From assembly GCA_016194285.1 (NCBI GenBank), contig JACQBZ010000026.1, positions 1 to 32,995 of the forward strand: a stretch of DNA of 32,995 nucleotides. Reading direction: 5' to 3'. Below are positions 11,410-21,902 of this stretch, piece by piece. The DNA comes from Nitrospirota bacterium (lineage in GTDB: Bacteria; Nitrospirota; Nitrospiria; JACQBZ01). Below the pieces are notes generated by a model, which had not been told where the DNA came from, ran no database searches, and saw only the letters and a program-made list of their open reading frames with translations. The first letter of the stretch is position 1. Each line of letters starts with the position of its first letter. Position numbers and translations under genes: made by a program.

Positions 11410-12715
11410 ACGTTTTGTTACCAATCTTCAGAACATTTTTCATATTCCGGAACTTCGGCATCGAATTTTGTTCACGTTTGTGATGCTGGGCGTTTATCGA
11501 CTCGGCGCCCATATTCCGACTCCAGGAATTAATAACGAGGCCCTTAGTGATTTTCTGGCGGCCCAAGGAGGAGCGCTGCTCGGATTCCTGGATATGTTTT
11601 CGGGTGGTGCGCTGTCCAGGCTGACCGTCTTCGCGCTGGGGATCATGCCGTACATCAGCGCCTCCATCATCCTTCAGCTTTTGACGGTCGTCATTCCGAC
11701 GCTTTCAAAGCTGGCCAAGGAGGGTGAGCGCGGGCGCAAGAAGATTATTCAGTATACGCGCTACGGTACGGTGGCCATTTCACTCATCCAGTCCTTTGGG
11801 ATCTCCGTCGGCCTGGAGGGGATGAACAACGGGGCTTTTGTCCAGCACCCGGGCTTCGCCTTTCGCATCATGACCATGATCACTTTGACGGCCGGGACGG
11901 CGTTTCTGATGTGGCTGGGAGAGCAGATTACCGAACGGGGGATCGGGAACGGGATCTCGCTGATCATCTTCTCGGGGATCGTGGCCCGATTGCCGTCGGC
12001 TGTGATCAACACGTATCGTCTGTATGATACGGGGCAGCTGAACCTGTTTTTACTCATGGTTCTGGCCCTCTTGATGGTTGCGGTCGTGTCGGCGATTGTC
12101 TTTCTGGAGAGCGCCCGGCGGAAGATTCCGGTTCAATATGCGAAACGCGTCGTCGGAAGACGGGTCTACGGAGGGCAGAGTACTCATATACCGTTGAAGA
12201 TCAATACCGCGGGTGTGATCCCTCCGATCTTTGCTTCATCGATCATTGCCTTTCCGGCGACGATCACCGGCTTCATACAGATTCCCTGGGTCCATGACAT
12301 TTCCCGGCAACTCGCTCCGGGATCGGTGCTTTACACCTTTATGTATGTGGGGATGATCGTCTTTTTCTGTTTTTTTTATACGGCGGTGGTCCTCAATCCG
12401 GTGGATATGGCGGATAACATGAAAAAGTACGGCGGATTTATCCCCGGGATCCGGCCGGGCCAGCGAACGTCCGATTACATCTATCAAGTCCTGACCCGGA
12501 TCACCTTTGTGGGGGCGCTTTATCTCGCGGTCGTCTGCGTGATTCCGGAGATCCTGATTTATAAAATGGGGGTGCCGTTCTTCTTCGGTGGAACATCGCT
12601 TTTGATCGTGATCGGCGTGGGCCTGGACACCGCCCAGCAAATCGAGTCCCATATGCTGACACGGCATTACGAAGGTTTTCTTTCCAAGGGACGTCTGAGA
12701 GGAAGGGCGGGATAA
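11402..12715 (+). CDS. secY: Preprotein translocase subunit SecY
   Basis: GTG start; [21 protein letters not shown]...[33 protein letters not shown]. Confidence 0.98.
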   Translation: MFERFVTNLQNIFHIPELRHRILFTFVMLGVYRLGAHIPTPGINNEALSDFLAAQGGALLGFLDMFSGGALSRLTVFALGIMPYISASIILQLLTVVIPTLSKLAKEGERGRKKIIQYTRYGTVAISLIQSFGISVGLEGMNNGAFVQHPGFAFRIMTMITLTAGTAFLMWLGEQITERGIGNGISLIIFSGIVARLPSAVINTYRLYDTGQLNLFLLMVLALLMVAVVSAIVFLESARRKIPVQYAKRVVGRRVYGGQSTHIPLKINTAGVIPPIFASSIIAFPATITGFIQIPWVHDISRQLAPGSVLYTFMYVGMIVFFCFFYTAVVLNPVDMADNMKKYGGFIPGIRPGQRTSDYIYQVLTRITFVGALYLAVVCVIPEILIYKMGVPFFFGGTSLLIVIGVGLDTAQQIESHMLTRHYEGFLSKGRLRGRAG

Positions 12716-12727
12716 GCGAGGTGCGGC

Positions 12728-13369
12728 GTGCGGCTCATTTTTCTCGGTCCGCCGGGAGTGGGAAAGGGGACTCAAGCGCAGCGGCTGTCGGCCCAGCAGA
12801 GCATCCCAAAGATTTCGACGGGGGATATCCTGCGCGAGGCGGTCCTGAAAAAAACGCCCCTGGGTGTTCAGGCCAAATCGTTCATGGACAGCGGAAAGCT
12901 GGTCCCCGACGAGGTGGTCATTGGCATTATCCGGGCACGATTGAAAGAGACGGACTCCAAGGAGGGTTTTATCCTGGACGGTTTTCCAAGAACGGTGCCG
13001 CAGGCCCAAGCCCTGACCTCGATGCTCCGTCAAGACCAACGGAGTATAGACCGGGTCCTGAATTTTGAATTATCGAATGATGAATTGGTGCGGCGCCTTT
13101 CAGGCCGACGGAGTTGTCCGAATTGCCAGGCCGTGTATCATCTGGAATATAGTCCTTCGCAGAAACCGGAGCTCTGCGATCGCTGCGGCGGCAAGCTCAT
13201 TCAACGAAGCGACGATCAGCCGGAGACGATTCGCAAACGCTTGGAGGTTTACCGGTCGCAGACATTGCCGTTAATCCGGTTTTACGAGGAGCAAGGCGTC
13301 CTCGTGCGAATCGACGGATCGGGACCGCCGGAGACGGTTTATCAAAGGGTCACGGCCGCTCTCGGATAG
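12728..13369 (+). CDS. adk: Adenylate kinase (zinc-lid type)
   Basis: GTG start; RLIFLGPPGVGKGTQAQRL P-loop; lid CPNCQAVYH...CDRCGGKL. Confidence 0.97.
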   Translation: MRLIFLGPPGVGKGTQAQRLSAQQSIPKISTGDILREAVLKKTPLGVQAKSFMDSGKLVPDEVVIGIIRARLKETDSKEGFILDGFPRTVPQAQALTSMLRQDQRSIDRVLNFELSNDELVRRLSGRRSCPNCQAVYHLEYSPSQKPELCDRCGGKLIQRSDDQPETIRKRLEVYRSQTLPLIRFYEEQGVLVRIDGSGPPETVYQRVTAALG

Positions 13370-13375
13370 ATAGCC

Positions 13376-14137
13376 ATGATCATTTTGAAATCGTCGGAAG
13401 AAATCGGCAAGATCGAAAAAGCGGGGCGGATTGTGGCGGAGGTATTGAAGGAACTGAAGGCGCAGGTGAAACCCGGGGTGACGACGCTGGAACTGGATCG
13501 AACGGCTGAAGAGGGAATACGAAAACGGGGAGGCCGCCCGGCGTTCAAGGGATACCGGGGATTTCCGGCGACCCTTTGCGCATCGGTGAACGATGAAATC
13601 GTGCACGGGATTCCATCCAAACGGGTCCTTCAGCCCGGGGACATCATCGGTTTGGATCTGGGGGCGATCGTCGATGGTTATTACGGGGATGCGGCCATCA
13701 CGGTGGCGGTCGGTGCCGTTGAGCCGGCCGTGGAACGATTGGTCCGGGTGACGGAGGAATCGCTGTATCGGGGGATCGAACAGATGAGGGTGGGAAATCG
13801 GCTGTCCGATATTTCCCACGCCGTTCAAACGCATGTCGAGGCGGCCGGTTATTCAGTGGTCAAGGATTTTGTGGGACACGGCATCGGTCAATCGCTCCAT
13901 GAAGAGCCTCAGTTGCCCAACTTCGGCCAACCCGGTCAGGGGCCCCGACTCAAGGAGGGCATGGTCCTGGCGATCGAGCCGATGGTGAATATGGGAAAGG
14001 ATGGTGTTCGCATCCTCAGCGATCATTGGACGGCCGTGACGCAAGACGGGAGTCTTTCGGCTCATTTTGAGCACACTGTCGCCGTTACCGAAGCGGGACC
14101 GCTTATTTTAACCTCGAATGATCACGGGAGAGTCTGA
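13376..14137 (+). CDS. map: Type I methionine aminopeptidase
   Basis: [24 protein letters not shown]...[19 protein letters not shown]...MVLAIEPMV. Confidence 0.98.
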   Translation: MIILKSSEEIGKIEKAGRIVAEVLKELKAQVKPGVTTLELDRTAEEGIRKRGGRPAFKGYRGFPATLCASVNDEIVHGIPSKRVLQPGDIIGLDLGAIVDGYYGDAAITVAVGAVEPAVERLVRVTEESLYRGIEQMRVGNRLSDISHAVQTHVEAAGYSVVKDFVGHGIGQSLHEEPQLPNFGQPGQGPRLKEGMVLAIEPMVNMGKDGVRILSDHWTAVTQDGSLSAHFEHTVAVTEAGPLILTSNDHGRV

Positions 14138-14143
14138 ACAGGC

Positions 14144-14362
14144 ATGTCGAAGGAAGACGTGGTTGAGGTTCAGGGAACGATTGTAGAGACCCTCCCGAAT
14201 GCGATGTTTCGAGTGGAACTGGAGAACGGGCACCGAGTCTTGGCGCATATCTCGGGAAAGATGAGAATGCATTTCATCAAGATTCTTCCGGGCGATAAAG
14301 TAACGGTGGAGCTTTCGCCGTATGACTTGACGCGAGGGAGAATCACGTACCGGTTTAAATAG
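14144..14362 (+). CDS. infA: Translation initiation factor IF-1
   Basis: [72 protein letters not shown]. Confidence 0.98.
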   Translation: MSKEDVVEVQGTIVETLPNAMFRVELENGHRVLAHISGKMRMHFIKILPGDKVTVELSPYDLTRGRITYRFK

Positions 14363-14366
14363 GTAC

Positions 14367-14486
14367 CCACGGGCCAAACCCGTGGTCCTTGGAGGCTCGT
14401 CCACGCGGGTATTGACCCCCAGCGAGCAAAGCGAGCGAGAGGGGGAGGCTCCGGTGGCTTTGCCACTGGAGGGGGCGACGCGAGCC
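14367..14486. repeat. Structured spacer with several inverted repeats (infA-rpmJ)
   Basis: CCACGGG/CCCGTGG (14367-14385), CTCCGGTGGC-TTT-GCCACTGGAG (14449-14471), CCCCC/GGGGG around agcgagcaaagcgagcgaga, outer GGCTCG/CGAGCC. Confidence 0.6.
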
Positions 14487-14513
14487 CCTAAATATAATCA
14501 ACCAGGTGCAACC

Positions 14514-14627
14514 GTGAAGGTGCGATCCTCAGTCAAAGCGATCTGTGCAAAATGCAAGGTCATACGCCGAAAGGGCGTGGTCCGGGTCATCTGCACCAAT
14601 CGACGTCATAAACAGCGTCAGGGATAG
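14514..14627 (+). CDS. rpmJ: 50S ribosomal protein L36
   Basis: GTG 14514; [37 protein letters not shown] (37 aa); the longer track ORF from 14382 is unlikely. Confidence 0.96.
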   Translation: MKVRSSVKAICAKCKVIRRKGVVRVICTNRRHKQRQG

Positions 14628-14698
14628 GGCGCAAGAGAATCATGCCGTTTCGTGCGCAAGCCCGCCTCGGGACGGACGACTGATTTAAAGGAGGCAAC

Positions 14699-15082
14699 GT
14701 GGCCAGAATTGCGGGAGTGGATCTTCCGAGAGATAAAACGGTCGCCGTGGGCTTGACCTACGTTTATGGTATCGGCCGATCGACTTCGATGAGGATCCTG
14801 AAAACGACGGGGGTGAATCCGGATAAACGGGTGAAGGATCTTAAGGAAGACGAAATCGTCACGCTTCGAGAGACCATCGAGCGGGATTATAAAGTGGAAG
14901 GGGACCTCCGCAAAGAAGTGTCGATGAACATCAAGCGATTGATGGATATCGGAAGCTACCGGGGATTGCGGCATCGCAAGGGATTGCCGCTTCGCGGACA
15001 GCGGACGAAAACCAACGCCCGCACCCGGAAGGGCCCCAAGAAATCGATCGGCATCAAGTTGAAGTCAGAAGCCACCGCGTAA
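14699..15082 (+). CDS. rpsM: 30S ribosomal protein S13
   Basis: GTG start; [34 protein letters not shown]...[24 protein letters not shown]. Confidence 0.98.
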   Translation: MARIAGVDLPRDKTVAVGLTYVYGIGRSTSMRILKTTGVNPDKRVKDLKEDEIVTLRETIERDYKVEGDLRKEVSMNIKRLMDIGSYRGLRHRKGLPLRGQRTKTNARTRKGPKKSIGIKLKSEATA

Positions 15083-15184
15083 AGCGAGCGACTGGCTCTG
15101 CCAGCGCAAGCGCGGGGTGTGGGGGCATCGGAGGACCTTGTTCCTTCTTTGCCGCACGGGCCCCAACTAATAATGAGGTAATGC

Positions 15185-15568
15185 ATGGGAAATAAGAAAG
15201 GCAAGAAACGCGAGAAGAAAATCGTTCAGGTCGGAATCGCGCACATTCAGGCGTCCTTCAATAACACGATTGTAACCGTGACCGACATGAGCGGAAACGT
15301 CATGGTGTGGTCCAGCGCGGGCAATCAGGGTTTCAAAGGCTCGAGGAAGAGCACCCCGTTCGCCGCGCAGCGGGCGGCCGAGGTGGCGGCCAAGAAGGCC
15401 ATGGAGCATGGAATGCGGCAGATCGATGTTTATGTCAAGGGACCCGGATCGGGTCGAGAATCGGCGATCCGGGCCTTGCAGGCGGCCGGGTTGAAGATCA
15501 ATCTCATCAAAGATGTAACGCCTGTTCCGCATAACGGATGTCGGCCACCCAAGCGTCGCCGAGTATGA
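15185..15568 (+). CDS. rpsK: 30S ribosomal protein S11
   Basis: [30 protein letters not shown]...[15 protein letters not shown]. Confidence 0.98.
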   Translation: MGNKKGKKREKKIVQVGIAHIQASFNNTIVTVTDMSGNVMVWSSAGNQGFKGSRKSTPFAAQRAAEVAAKKAMEHGMRQIDVYVKGPGSGRESAIRALQAAGLKINLIKDVTPVPHNGCRPPKRRRV

Positions 15569-15593
15569 AATAAATTAAGGAGGGAAGCAAAAC

Positions 15594-16220
15594 GTGGGAC
15601 GATATATTGGATCGGTTTGCCGGCTGTGCCGACGGGAAGGGAACAAACTTTTTCTGAAGGGAAGCCGGTGCTTTACGGAAAAGTGCGCCATCGAGCGGCG
15701 AAGCTATGCACCGGGTCAGCACGGGCAAGCCCGCCCCCGAATCTCCGAATACCAAGTCCAGTTGCGCGAGAAGCAGAAGCTGAAAAGAATCTATGGGTTG
15801 CTGGAGCGCCAGTTCAGCGGGTATTTCAAGAAAGCCGCCCGTAAGAAAGGCATCACGGGTGAAAACCTGCTCCAGTTGCTCGAGAGGAGAATCGATAATG
15901 TCGTCTATCGGATGGGCTTCTGTTCGTCCCGGAAAGAAGCCCGGCAAATGGTGAACCATGGTCATTTCCGGGTCAACGGGCGGAAAGTGGATGTGGCTTC
16001 CTTTCTTGTAAAAGACGGTGATGTGGTCGAATTGAAAACGACCAGCCGTCAGTTACCGCAGGTCCAGGCGTCTCTAACCGCTGCGGAGGGGAGAGGGACT
16101 CCTCAATGGCTGGAGTTGGACAAGGCGAATTTTAAGGGTCGGGTTAAAACCATGCCGACCAAGGAAGATCTGACCGTACAGGTGAATGAACAACTCGTGG
16201 TGGAACTCTATTCCAGATGA
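15594..16220 (+). CDS. rpsD: 30S ribosomal protein S4 (Cys-containing form)
   Basis: GTG start; MGRYIGSVCRLCRREGNKLFLKGSRCFTEKCAIERRSYAPGQHG...RRIDNVVYRMGF. Confidence 0.98.
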   Translation: MGRYIGSVCRLCRREGNKLFLKGSRCFTEKCAIERRSYAPGQHGQARPRISEYQVQLREKQKLKRIYGLLERQFSGYFKKAARKKGITGENLLQLLERRIDNVVYRMGFCSSRKEARQMVNHGHFRVNGRKVDVASFLVKDGDVVELKTTSRQLPQVQASLTAAEGRGTPQWLELDKANFKGRVKTMPTKEDLTVQVNEQLVVELYSR

Positions 16221-16323
16221 CCGTTTGTTATTCTTCAACGATTCGAACCCTGGAAGGATTTTTTCCTTCATCGGCTGCGGTGGCAGGATGCATCCGCCCG
16301 AGGCGGCGTGGTAAGGAGGACTT

Positions 16324-17322
16324 ATGATTATTCGAACCAAAGATTTCCAGATTCCCAAAAAAATGGAAATCGAAAACGAAACACTCACAGGCACCTACGG
16401 CAAATTTTTCGCCGAACCTTTTGAACGCGGATTCGGCACGACGATCGGGAGTTCCCTAAGGCGAATTCTCCTTTCCTCCATCGCGGGAGCGGCCGTGACC
16501 TCCGTTAAGATTGAGGGGGTCCTGCACGAATTTTCAACGATTCCCGGAGTCAAAGAGGACGTGACGGATATTATCCTGAATGTTAAAAATCTTCGTTTCA
16601 AGCTCCACACGGACAGGCCGAAAACCGTTCGACTGAGAAAGAAGGGACCCGGAGAAGCCCGCGCCAAGGATATTATTCATGACGCGGATGTCGAAGTTCT
16701 CAACCCCGATCTTCATATTGCGACCCTGGACAAAGAAGCGAACTTGGATATGGAGATGGTGATTCGGGTCGGAAGCGGATATATGCCGGCTGATCGAAAT
16801 AAGGAGGAAGGGATGCCGATCGGGATGATCCCCGTGGATTCCATTTTCTCCCCCATCAAGAGAGTCAATTTTACCGTTGAAAACGCTCGCGTGGGCCGGA
16901 TTACCGACTATGATAAACTGATCATGGAGGTTTGGACGGACGGCGGTGTTAAGCCGGACGATGCCTTGGCGTACGCCGCGAAGATCCTCAAGGATCATCT
17001 TGCGATTTTTATTAATTTCGATGAATCCATTGAACCGGTCCACGAGCCGGTGGATGATAAAAAAACGGACTTCAACAAGAACCTGCTCCGCAGTGTGCAT
17101 GAGCTTGAGCTTTCCGTTCGCGCGGCCAACTGTTTGAAAAACGCAAGCATCAAAACGATCGGGGATCTTGTTCAGAAGACGGAATCCGAGATGCTTCGGA
17201 CAAAGAATTTCGGTCGAAAATCGCTGAACGAGATCAAGGAAATCCTGGCCGGAATGGGGCTGTCATTGGGGATGAAAGTGGATTATCAGCCGACCGGCGA
17301 GGGAACTGAGAAAGGGGATTGA
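16324..17322 (+). CDS. rpoA: DNA-directed RNA polymerase subunit alpha
   Basis: [56 protein letters not shown]...[13 protein letters not shown]-type alpha-CTD. Confidence 0.98.
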   Translation: MIIRTKDFQIPKKMEIENETLTGTYGKFFAEPFERGFGTTIGSSLRRILLSSIAGAAVTSVKIEGVLHEFSTIPGVKEDVTDIILNVKNLRFKLHTDRPKTVRLRKKGPGEARAKDIIHDADVEVLNPDLHIATLDKEANLDMEMVIRVGSGYMPADRNKEEGMPIGMIPVDSIFSPIKRVNFTVENARVGRITDYDKLIMEVWTDGGVKPDDALAYAAKILKDHLAIFINFDESIEPVHEPVDDKKTDFNKNLLRSVHELELSVRAANCLKNASIKTIGDLVQKTESEMLRTKNFGRKSLNEIKEILAGMGLSLGMKVDYQPTGEGTEKGD

Positions 17323-17329
17323 AGCCGAT

Positions 17330-17755
17330 ATGCGTCACAAAAAGCGCGGACGACAACTGGGGCGGGACACGGACCACCGTCGGGCCCTCTTCCGAAACTT
17401 GGTAACCTCGTTGTTTGACCACGAACGAATTGAAACGACGGAGGCCAAAGCCAAGGAGATCCGCGGAATCGCCGACCGCATGGTTTCCTTGGGTAAGCAG
17501 GGAGATCTGGCCGCCCGAAGACGGGCGGCATCGTATTTGATGAGTCCAAAGACGGTTTCGAAATTGTTTGCCGAGATCGCGCCTCGATTTACAAAACGCC
17601 CCGGGGGCTATACCCGTTTGATTAAGACCCGGGTTCGAAACGGAGACGGGGCGCGAATGGCCGTGGTCGAATTGGTTGTGCAGGGTCAACTCGCTAAAAC
17701 CGCGAAAGCCGTGAAAACCGAAAAACCTAAAGAGGGACCGGAATCCAATCCTTAA
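17330..17755 (+). CDS. rplQ: 50S ribosomal protein L17
   Basis: MRHKKRGRQLGRDTDHRRALFRNLVTSLFDHERIETTEAKAKEIR. Confidence 0.98.
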   Translation: MRHKKRGRQLGRDTDHRRALFRNLVTSLFDHERIETTEAKAKEIRGIADRMVSLGKQGDLAARRRAASYLMSPKTVSKLFAEIAPRFTKRPGGYTRLIKTRVRNGDGARMAVVELVVQGQLAKTAKAVKTEKPKEGPESNP

Positions 17756-17818
17756 AAAGGTTTTTCCGACTCTTAGTGTAAAGAACACCATTTCCCCTCA
17801 ACCTTTCTGAATCCGCAC

Positions 17819-17860
17819 AGCGAGCAAAATCCCCGGCACCAAGGCCGGGGTTCTTCAATT
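17819..17860. repeat. GC hairpin AATCCCCGGC-accaag-GCCGGGGTTCTTCAA with AGCGAGC tag; candidate end-of-operon terminator or REP-like element
   Basis: CCCCGGC 17831-17837 / GCCGGGG 17844-17850, T-rich 3' side; same arms recur at 32140-32170. Confidence 0.7.
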
Positions 17861-17914
17861 TTCACCTCTCCGGATCTTGGAATATTTCCAGTGGGTTCCA
17901 AGATTATCCGGCGC

Positions 17915-17943
17915 TTTACTCAAATCCTGGCGTATGTTATAGT
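17915..17943 (+). promoter_or_regulatory. Possible sigma70-type promoter upstream of lptC
   Basis: TTTACT - 17 nt - TATAGT, immediately before ATG 17953. Confidence 0.4.
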
Positions 17944-17952
17944 GTGTGTACG

Positions 17953-18516
17953 ATGCCGTTGCGATTTCCGAGGATCATGCTCCTGATTTTTATTGGAATG
18001 CTTCTGGCGTTGTTGGCTTGGGTTTTGTCCGTGGGCATCGAACATCCTCAAGTCCTGCCTCCATCGAGAACGCTGATCTCGAAAGCGGATATCGAAATGG
18101 AAGGGTTTACGCTCAAGCAGATTCGTAACGGTGCGGTGGAATGGGATATCAAAGCCGAGCGGGCCGAGTTATTTGAAGATCGGAAAGAGGTATTGCTCCA
18201 TGAAATGCAGGCGACCCTGCAAACTGCCGAAGGGCTCCAAGTGAGTTTTTCAGGGGATCAGGGTCTGTTAAATACGGGGACCCACGACTTTGAGATTAAG
18301 AAGAACGACGGGGATCTGGATGTATCGATGAATAACGGATTCACGATTCGGACTCCCTCGTTGAGCTGGAAGGATCAAGAGCGGGAGATTGTATCGCTGG
18401 AACCGGTTCAGATCACCGCTCAGAGACTCCGAATTCGCGGCAATCAACTGGTCGTGAAACTGGAAAATCAGCAATTTACGGTCAATGGGGATGTCCATGT
18501 TACGGCCGAGCCTTAA
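17953..18516 (+). CDS. lptC: LPS export ABC transporter periplasmic protein LptC
   Basis: One N-terminal TM segment; SKADIEMEGFTLKQIRNGAVEWDIKAERAELFEDRKEVLLHEM; directly upstream of lptA/lptB. Track ORF begins at GTG 17944. Confidence 0.88.
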   Translation: MPLRFPRIMLLIFIGMLLALLAWVLSVGIEHPQVLPPSRTLISKADIEMEGFTLKQIRNGAVEWDIKAERAELFEDRKEVLLHEMQATLQTAEGLQVSFSGDQGLLNTGTHDFEIKKNDGDLDVSMNNGFTIRTPSLSWKDQEREIVSLEPVQITAQRLRIRGNQLVVKLENQQFTVNGDVHVTAEP

Positions 18517-18552
18517 AATCATTTTGATCGCCGGTGTTTTTTTTTAAATGGC

Positions 18553-19038
18553 TTGCCCCTTTTTGCGGCGGAGGCGGTGACCCATTCCAAGACGCTTTCC
18601 ATCAGCTCTAAAAGCATGACGGTAAAAAACATGGAACATCTGGCCATTTTCGAGGGCGATGTGGTTATGGTCAAAGAGGATATGACCATCACCGCCCGCC
18701 ATGCGGAGGTCACGTTTGCTTCCAAGAATGCCCCCAGCGAGACCTCTAAATCGTCCTCGGGACTCGTCGCTCCTCGGTCTCAATTTGAGAATAATGAGAT
18801 CACGGTCATCCACGCGACCGGAGATGTCGTCCTGCAGCAGGGGGAGAAACGGGCTAAATCCAACGAGGCGTTTTATTATCAAAAGGAAGATAAGGTCGTT
18901 CTGTTGGGGGAACCGGTCGCTTGGGAAAAGGACTACAAGGTTACCGGAACCAAGATGACGATTTACTTGCAAGAGGATCGGAGTGTCGTTGAAGGCAGCA
19001 AAGTGTTGATTCATCCCAAAGAACCGTCTCAAAAGTAA
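18553..19038 (+). CDS. lptA: LPS transport periplasmic protein LptA (OstA-like); signal peptide in another frame upstream of a T9 tract
   Basis: [43 protein letters not shown]...[26 protein letters not shown]; true start probably ATG 18497 (see findings). Confidence 0.85.
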   Translation: MPLFAAEAVTHSKTLSISSKSMTVKNMEHLAIFEGDVVMVKEDMTITARHAEVTFASKNAPSETSKSSSGLVAPRSQFENNEITVIHATGDVVLQQGEKRAKSNEAFYYQKEDKVVLLGEPVAWEKDYKVTGTKMTIYLQEDRSVVEGSKVLIHPKEPSQK

Positions 19039-19039
19039 G

Positions 19040-19792
19040 TTGAGTCAAACGTTTTCAAGGCGGATGATGCTCTTAAGCGCGAAACATCTTGAGAAAAGTT
19101 TTCGAAAACGCAAGGTCGTGAAAGATGTCAGCCTGGAAGTAAAGACCGGCGAAGTGGTGGGATTATTGGGGCCGAATGGTGCCGGAAAGACGACGGTATT
19201 TTATATGATCGTGGGTCTGATCGCGGCGGATCAGGGAGAGATTTATCTCGATGATCAGAACATGACGCATCTGCCGATGTATCGACGAGCCCGTCGAGGA
19301 ATCGGCTATCTTCCGCAAGAACCTTCGGTTTTTCGAAAACTGACCGTTGAAGAGAATCTTCTTGCGATCCTTGAGACGTTGGACTATTCGCCCTCGGAAC
19401 GGCAGGAACGCCTCCATTCTCTCCTCAAAGAACTGAACATTTCGCATCTTTCAAAAAATAAAGCCTATGCCTTGTCGGGAGGAGAACGTCGGAGGGTCGA
19501 AATCACACGTTCGCTGGTGACGTCGCCTCACTTTCTTCTGCTGGACGAACCCTTCGCCGGAATCGATCCCATTGCGATTATCGATATTCAGAAGATTATC
19601 GGCCAATTAAAGGCCAAGGGAATCGGAATCCTCATCACGGATCATAACGTTCAGGAAACACTTGAAATTACGGATCGCTCTTATATAATCAGTGAAGGAG
19701 AAATCCTGGAATCAGGCACGTCCCAAGTTATCGCGAACAGTTCCAAGGCCAAGGCGATCTATCTGGGAGAAAAATTTCGATTTCATGGATAA
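19040..19792 (+). CDS. lptB: LPS export ABC transporter ATP-binding protein LptB
   Basis: [51 protein letters not shown]; start may be the ATG at 19064. Confidence 0.96.
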   Translation: MSQTFSRRMMLLSAKHLEKSFRKRKVVKDVSLEVKTGEVVGLLGPNGAGKTTVFYMIVGLIAADQGEIYLDDQNMTHLPMYRRARRGIGYLPQEPSVFRKLTVEENLLAILETLDYSPSERQERLHSLLKELNISHLSKNKAYALSGGERRRVEITRSLVTSPHFLLLDEPFAGIDPIAIIDIQKIIGQLKAKGIGILITDHNVQETLEITDRSYIISEGEILESGTSQVIANSSKAKAIYLGEKFRFHG

Positions 19793-19866
19793 GCCCTCGG
19801 TGGCAACACGAGGGGCCAACCCCGCTCCAGAGAATGGGGTTTGTCGCGAGGCATGACATTGGTATT

Positions 19867-21285
19867 ATGAAAACCCGACTTGATTTAAGACTGACTCAAA
19901 AACTGATCATGACGCCACAGCTGCAGCAGGCGATCAAACTGCTGCAACTCTCCAGGCTGGAACTCACACAAATGGTTTCGCAGGAACTCCTTGAAAATCC
20001 CTTGCTGGACGAGGTCACGGATCTGGAGGAGGCGGTCGAAGAGAAAAAGAACGAGGAAGATGAGACCACGCCGGATACCACGGAGGTCGAGCTGTCGTCA
20101 CAGTGGGAAGAATATATCGGGGATATCCAGCGCGAAAATAAGGAAACCGAGTATCCTTCCGGGGGAGGCGACGAGCCGCCTTCTTATGAACAGACGCTGA
20201 CCCGCCCTCAGTCGCTGTCGGAGCATCTCCTCTGGCAGTTAAGACTATCGGTCGCGACCCCGGAGGAAGTCGAGATCGGTAAAATCATCATTGGGAACAT
20301 CGACGAGGATGGGTATCTCCGGATCACGGTTGAGGAACTGGCGACATTGGCCGAAGCCAAAGGCGAGGAAGTCGAACGAGCGCTCAAGCTCATTCAGAGT
20401 TTTGACCCGATGGGGGTTGGCGCGAGAGATCTCAAAGAATGTTTGTCAATACAACTTGAACAACTTGGGCTGAAAGGCTCATTGGCCGACGTGATTGTAT
20501 CCAACCATCTGAAGGAGATCGAGACTCGAAGGTTTCAGGATATTGTCAAGTCACTGGGCGTTTCTCTGGAAGAAATCTTGGCGATCGTGAAAATCATTCA
20601 AGGCCTTGAACCCAAGCCCGGTCGGCCGTTCTTAACCGATGAAGCCCAAATTATTATTCCGGATATTTTTGTGACGAAGTCCGATGACGACTACGTCGTT
20701 GTCCTTAACGACGACGGCCTGCCCAAACTGCGCATCAGTCCTTACTATCAAAAATTGCTTTTGGAAAAAACGCAAACCCCCGATGCGACCCGCAACTATC
20801 TTGAAAGCCGGTTTCGATCGGCCATATGGTTGGTTCGCAGCATCGAACAACGGAACCGTACGATCTGTAAGGTGGCGCAAAGCATCGTGAAATTCCAACG
20901 GGAGTTCTTGGAAAAAGGGGTGGATAACTTAAAACCCTTGGTCCTGCGACAAGTGGCCGATGATATTTCCATGCATGAGTCGACCATCAGTCGAGTGACG
21001 ACGAACAAGTATATGCACACCCCTCGGGGAATCTTTGAATTGAAGTATTTTTTTAACAGCAGTCTTTCACGAAGCGGGGAGTTCGGCGGGGAAGTCTCCT
21101 CCGTCACGGTACGGGAGATCATCCGTCAGATGGTGTCGGGAGAAGATCCCAAAAATCCCCTCAAAGACCAGGAGATCGTTGAACGTCTCAGAAATCAGCA
21201 TATCGAAATTGCCCGGAGGACGGTGGCGAAATACCGGGTGGAACTTAAAATACCGCAGGCCAGTCGCCGTCGCTATCTATCCTGA
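19867..21285 (+). CDS. rpoN: RNA polymerase sigma-54 factor
   Basis: MKTRLDLRLTQKLIMTPQLQQAIKLLQLSRLEL; FDPMGVGARDLKECL; RpoN box ARRTVAKYRVELKIP; track ORF begins at 19834. Confidence 0.97.
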   Translation: MKTRLDLRLTQKLIMTPQLQQAIKLLQLSRLELTQMVSQELLENPLLDEVTDLEEAVEEKKNEEDETTPDTTEVELSSQWEEYIGDIQRENKETEYPSGGGDEPPSYEQTLTRPQSLSEHLLWQLRLSVATPEEVEIGKIIIGNIDEDGYLRITVEELATLAEAKGEEVERALKLIQSFDPMGVGARDLKECLSIQLEQLGLKGSLADVIVSNHLKEIETRRFQDIVKSLGVSLEEILAIVKIIQGLEPKPGRPFLTDEAQIIIPDIFVTKSDDDYVVVLNDDGLPKLRISPYYQKLLLEKTQTPDATRNYLESRFRSAIWLVRSIEQRNRTICKVAQSIVKFQREFLEKGVDNLKPLVLRQVADDISMHESTISRVTTNKYMHTPRGIFELKYFFNSSLSRSGEFGGEVSSVTVREIIRQMVSGEDPKNPLKDQEIVERLRNQHIEIARRTVAKYRVELKIPQASRRRYLS

Positions 21286-21373
21286 AAATGCGTTTTATTT
21301 TTTGGCCGAATCCAACGGAACAACGGTTCGTTCTCCTTAACGGTAAGCGCTGTTTTTGCTGAAGGAGTGAGGC

Positions 21374-21889
21374 ATGGAGGTTACGATTACCGGTCGACAT
21401 ATGGAAATGACCCAAGCCTTGCGCGATTATACCCGGCAGAGGCTAAAAAAAGTTTCTCGTTATTCCTTTAAACCGATTGAGGCGGCCGTGAGGTTGTCCG
21501 TTGAAAAGTATCGGCATACGGCCGAGATTACGTTATGGGTTGATGGAAATCGGATTCTGGCCAAAGAAGAGACGGACGAAATGTATCGGTCCATCGACAT
21601 GGCGATGGACAAGATCGAACAGAGGTTAAGGAGATACAAAGAGAAGCTATCCCGACACAAGCCGCCGTCGGCAAGGAAAACGCCGGTGCCGAAACCGGTG
21701 AAGAAGACGCCGATGATTACACGGGAAGCCTATATTGTATCCACGCTGTCGATGGACGATGCCCTGTCCCGGTTGGCTTTGGTGAAGACCGATCACGTGG
21801 TCTTTTTCGATGATACGGATGAGCAACTGAAATTGTTGATGCGAGGAAAGAATGGCCACTTCGAATTGACTGAACTTATCATCGATTGA
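21374..21889 (+). CDS. hpf: Ribosome hibernation promoting factor (long-type, sigma-54 modulation/S30EA family)
   Basis: MEVTITGRHMEMTQALRDYTRQRLKKVSRY...TAEITLWVDG; C-terminal S30EA-like domain; rpoN-hpf synteny. Confidence 0.93.
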   Translation: MEVTITGRHMEMTQALRDYTRQRLKKVSRYSFKPIEAAVRLSVEKYRHTAEITLWVDGNRILAKEETDEMYRSIDMAMDKIEQRLRRYKEKLSRHKPPSARKTPVPKPVKKTPMITREAYIVSTLSMDDALSRLALVKTDHVVFFDDTDEQLKLLMRGKNGHFELTELIID

Positions 21890-21902
21890 ACCTTAAGGAA
21901 CG

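Noticed and set aside
16250-16275. gaagga-ttttt-tccttc hairpin before rpoA as a terminator
   Set aside because: Weak 6-bp stem with no following T run; rpsD-rpoA are normally cotranscribed.
19793-19866. Short inverted repeats (ccctcg/cgaggg, aacccc/ggggtt) between lptB and rpoN
   Set aside because: Short stems with long loops; no strong support and no clear match to the other repeat family.
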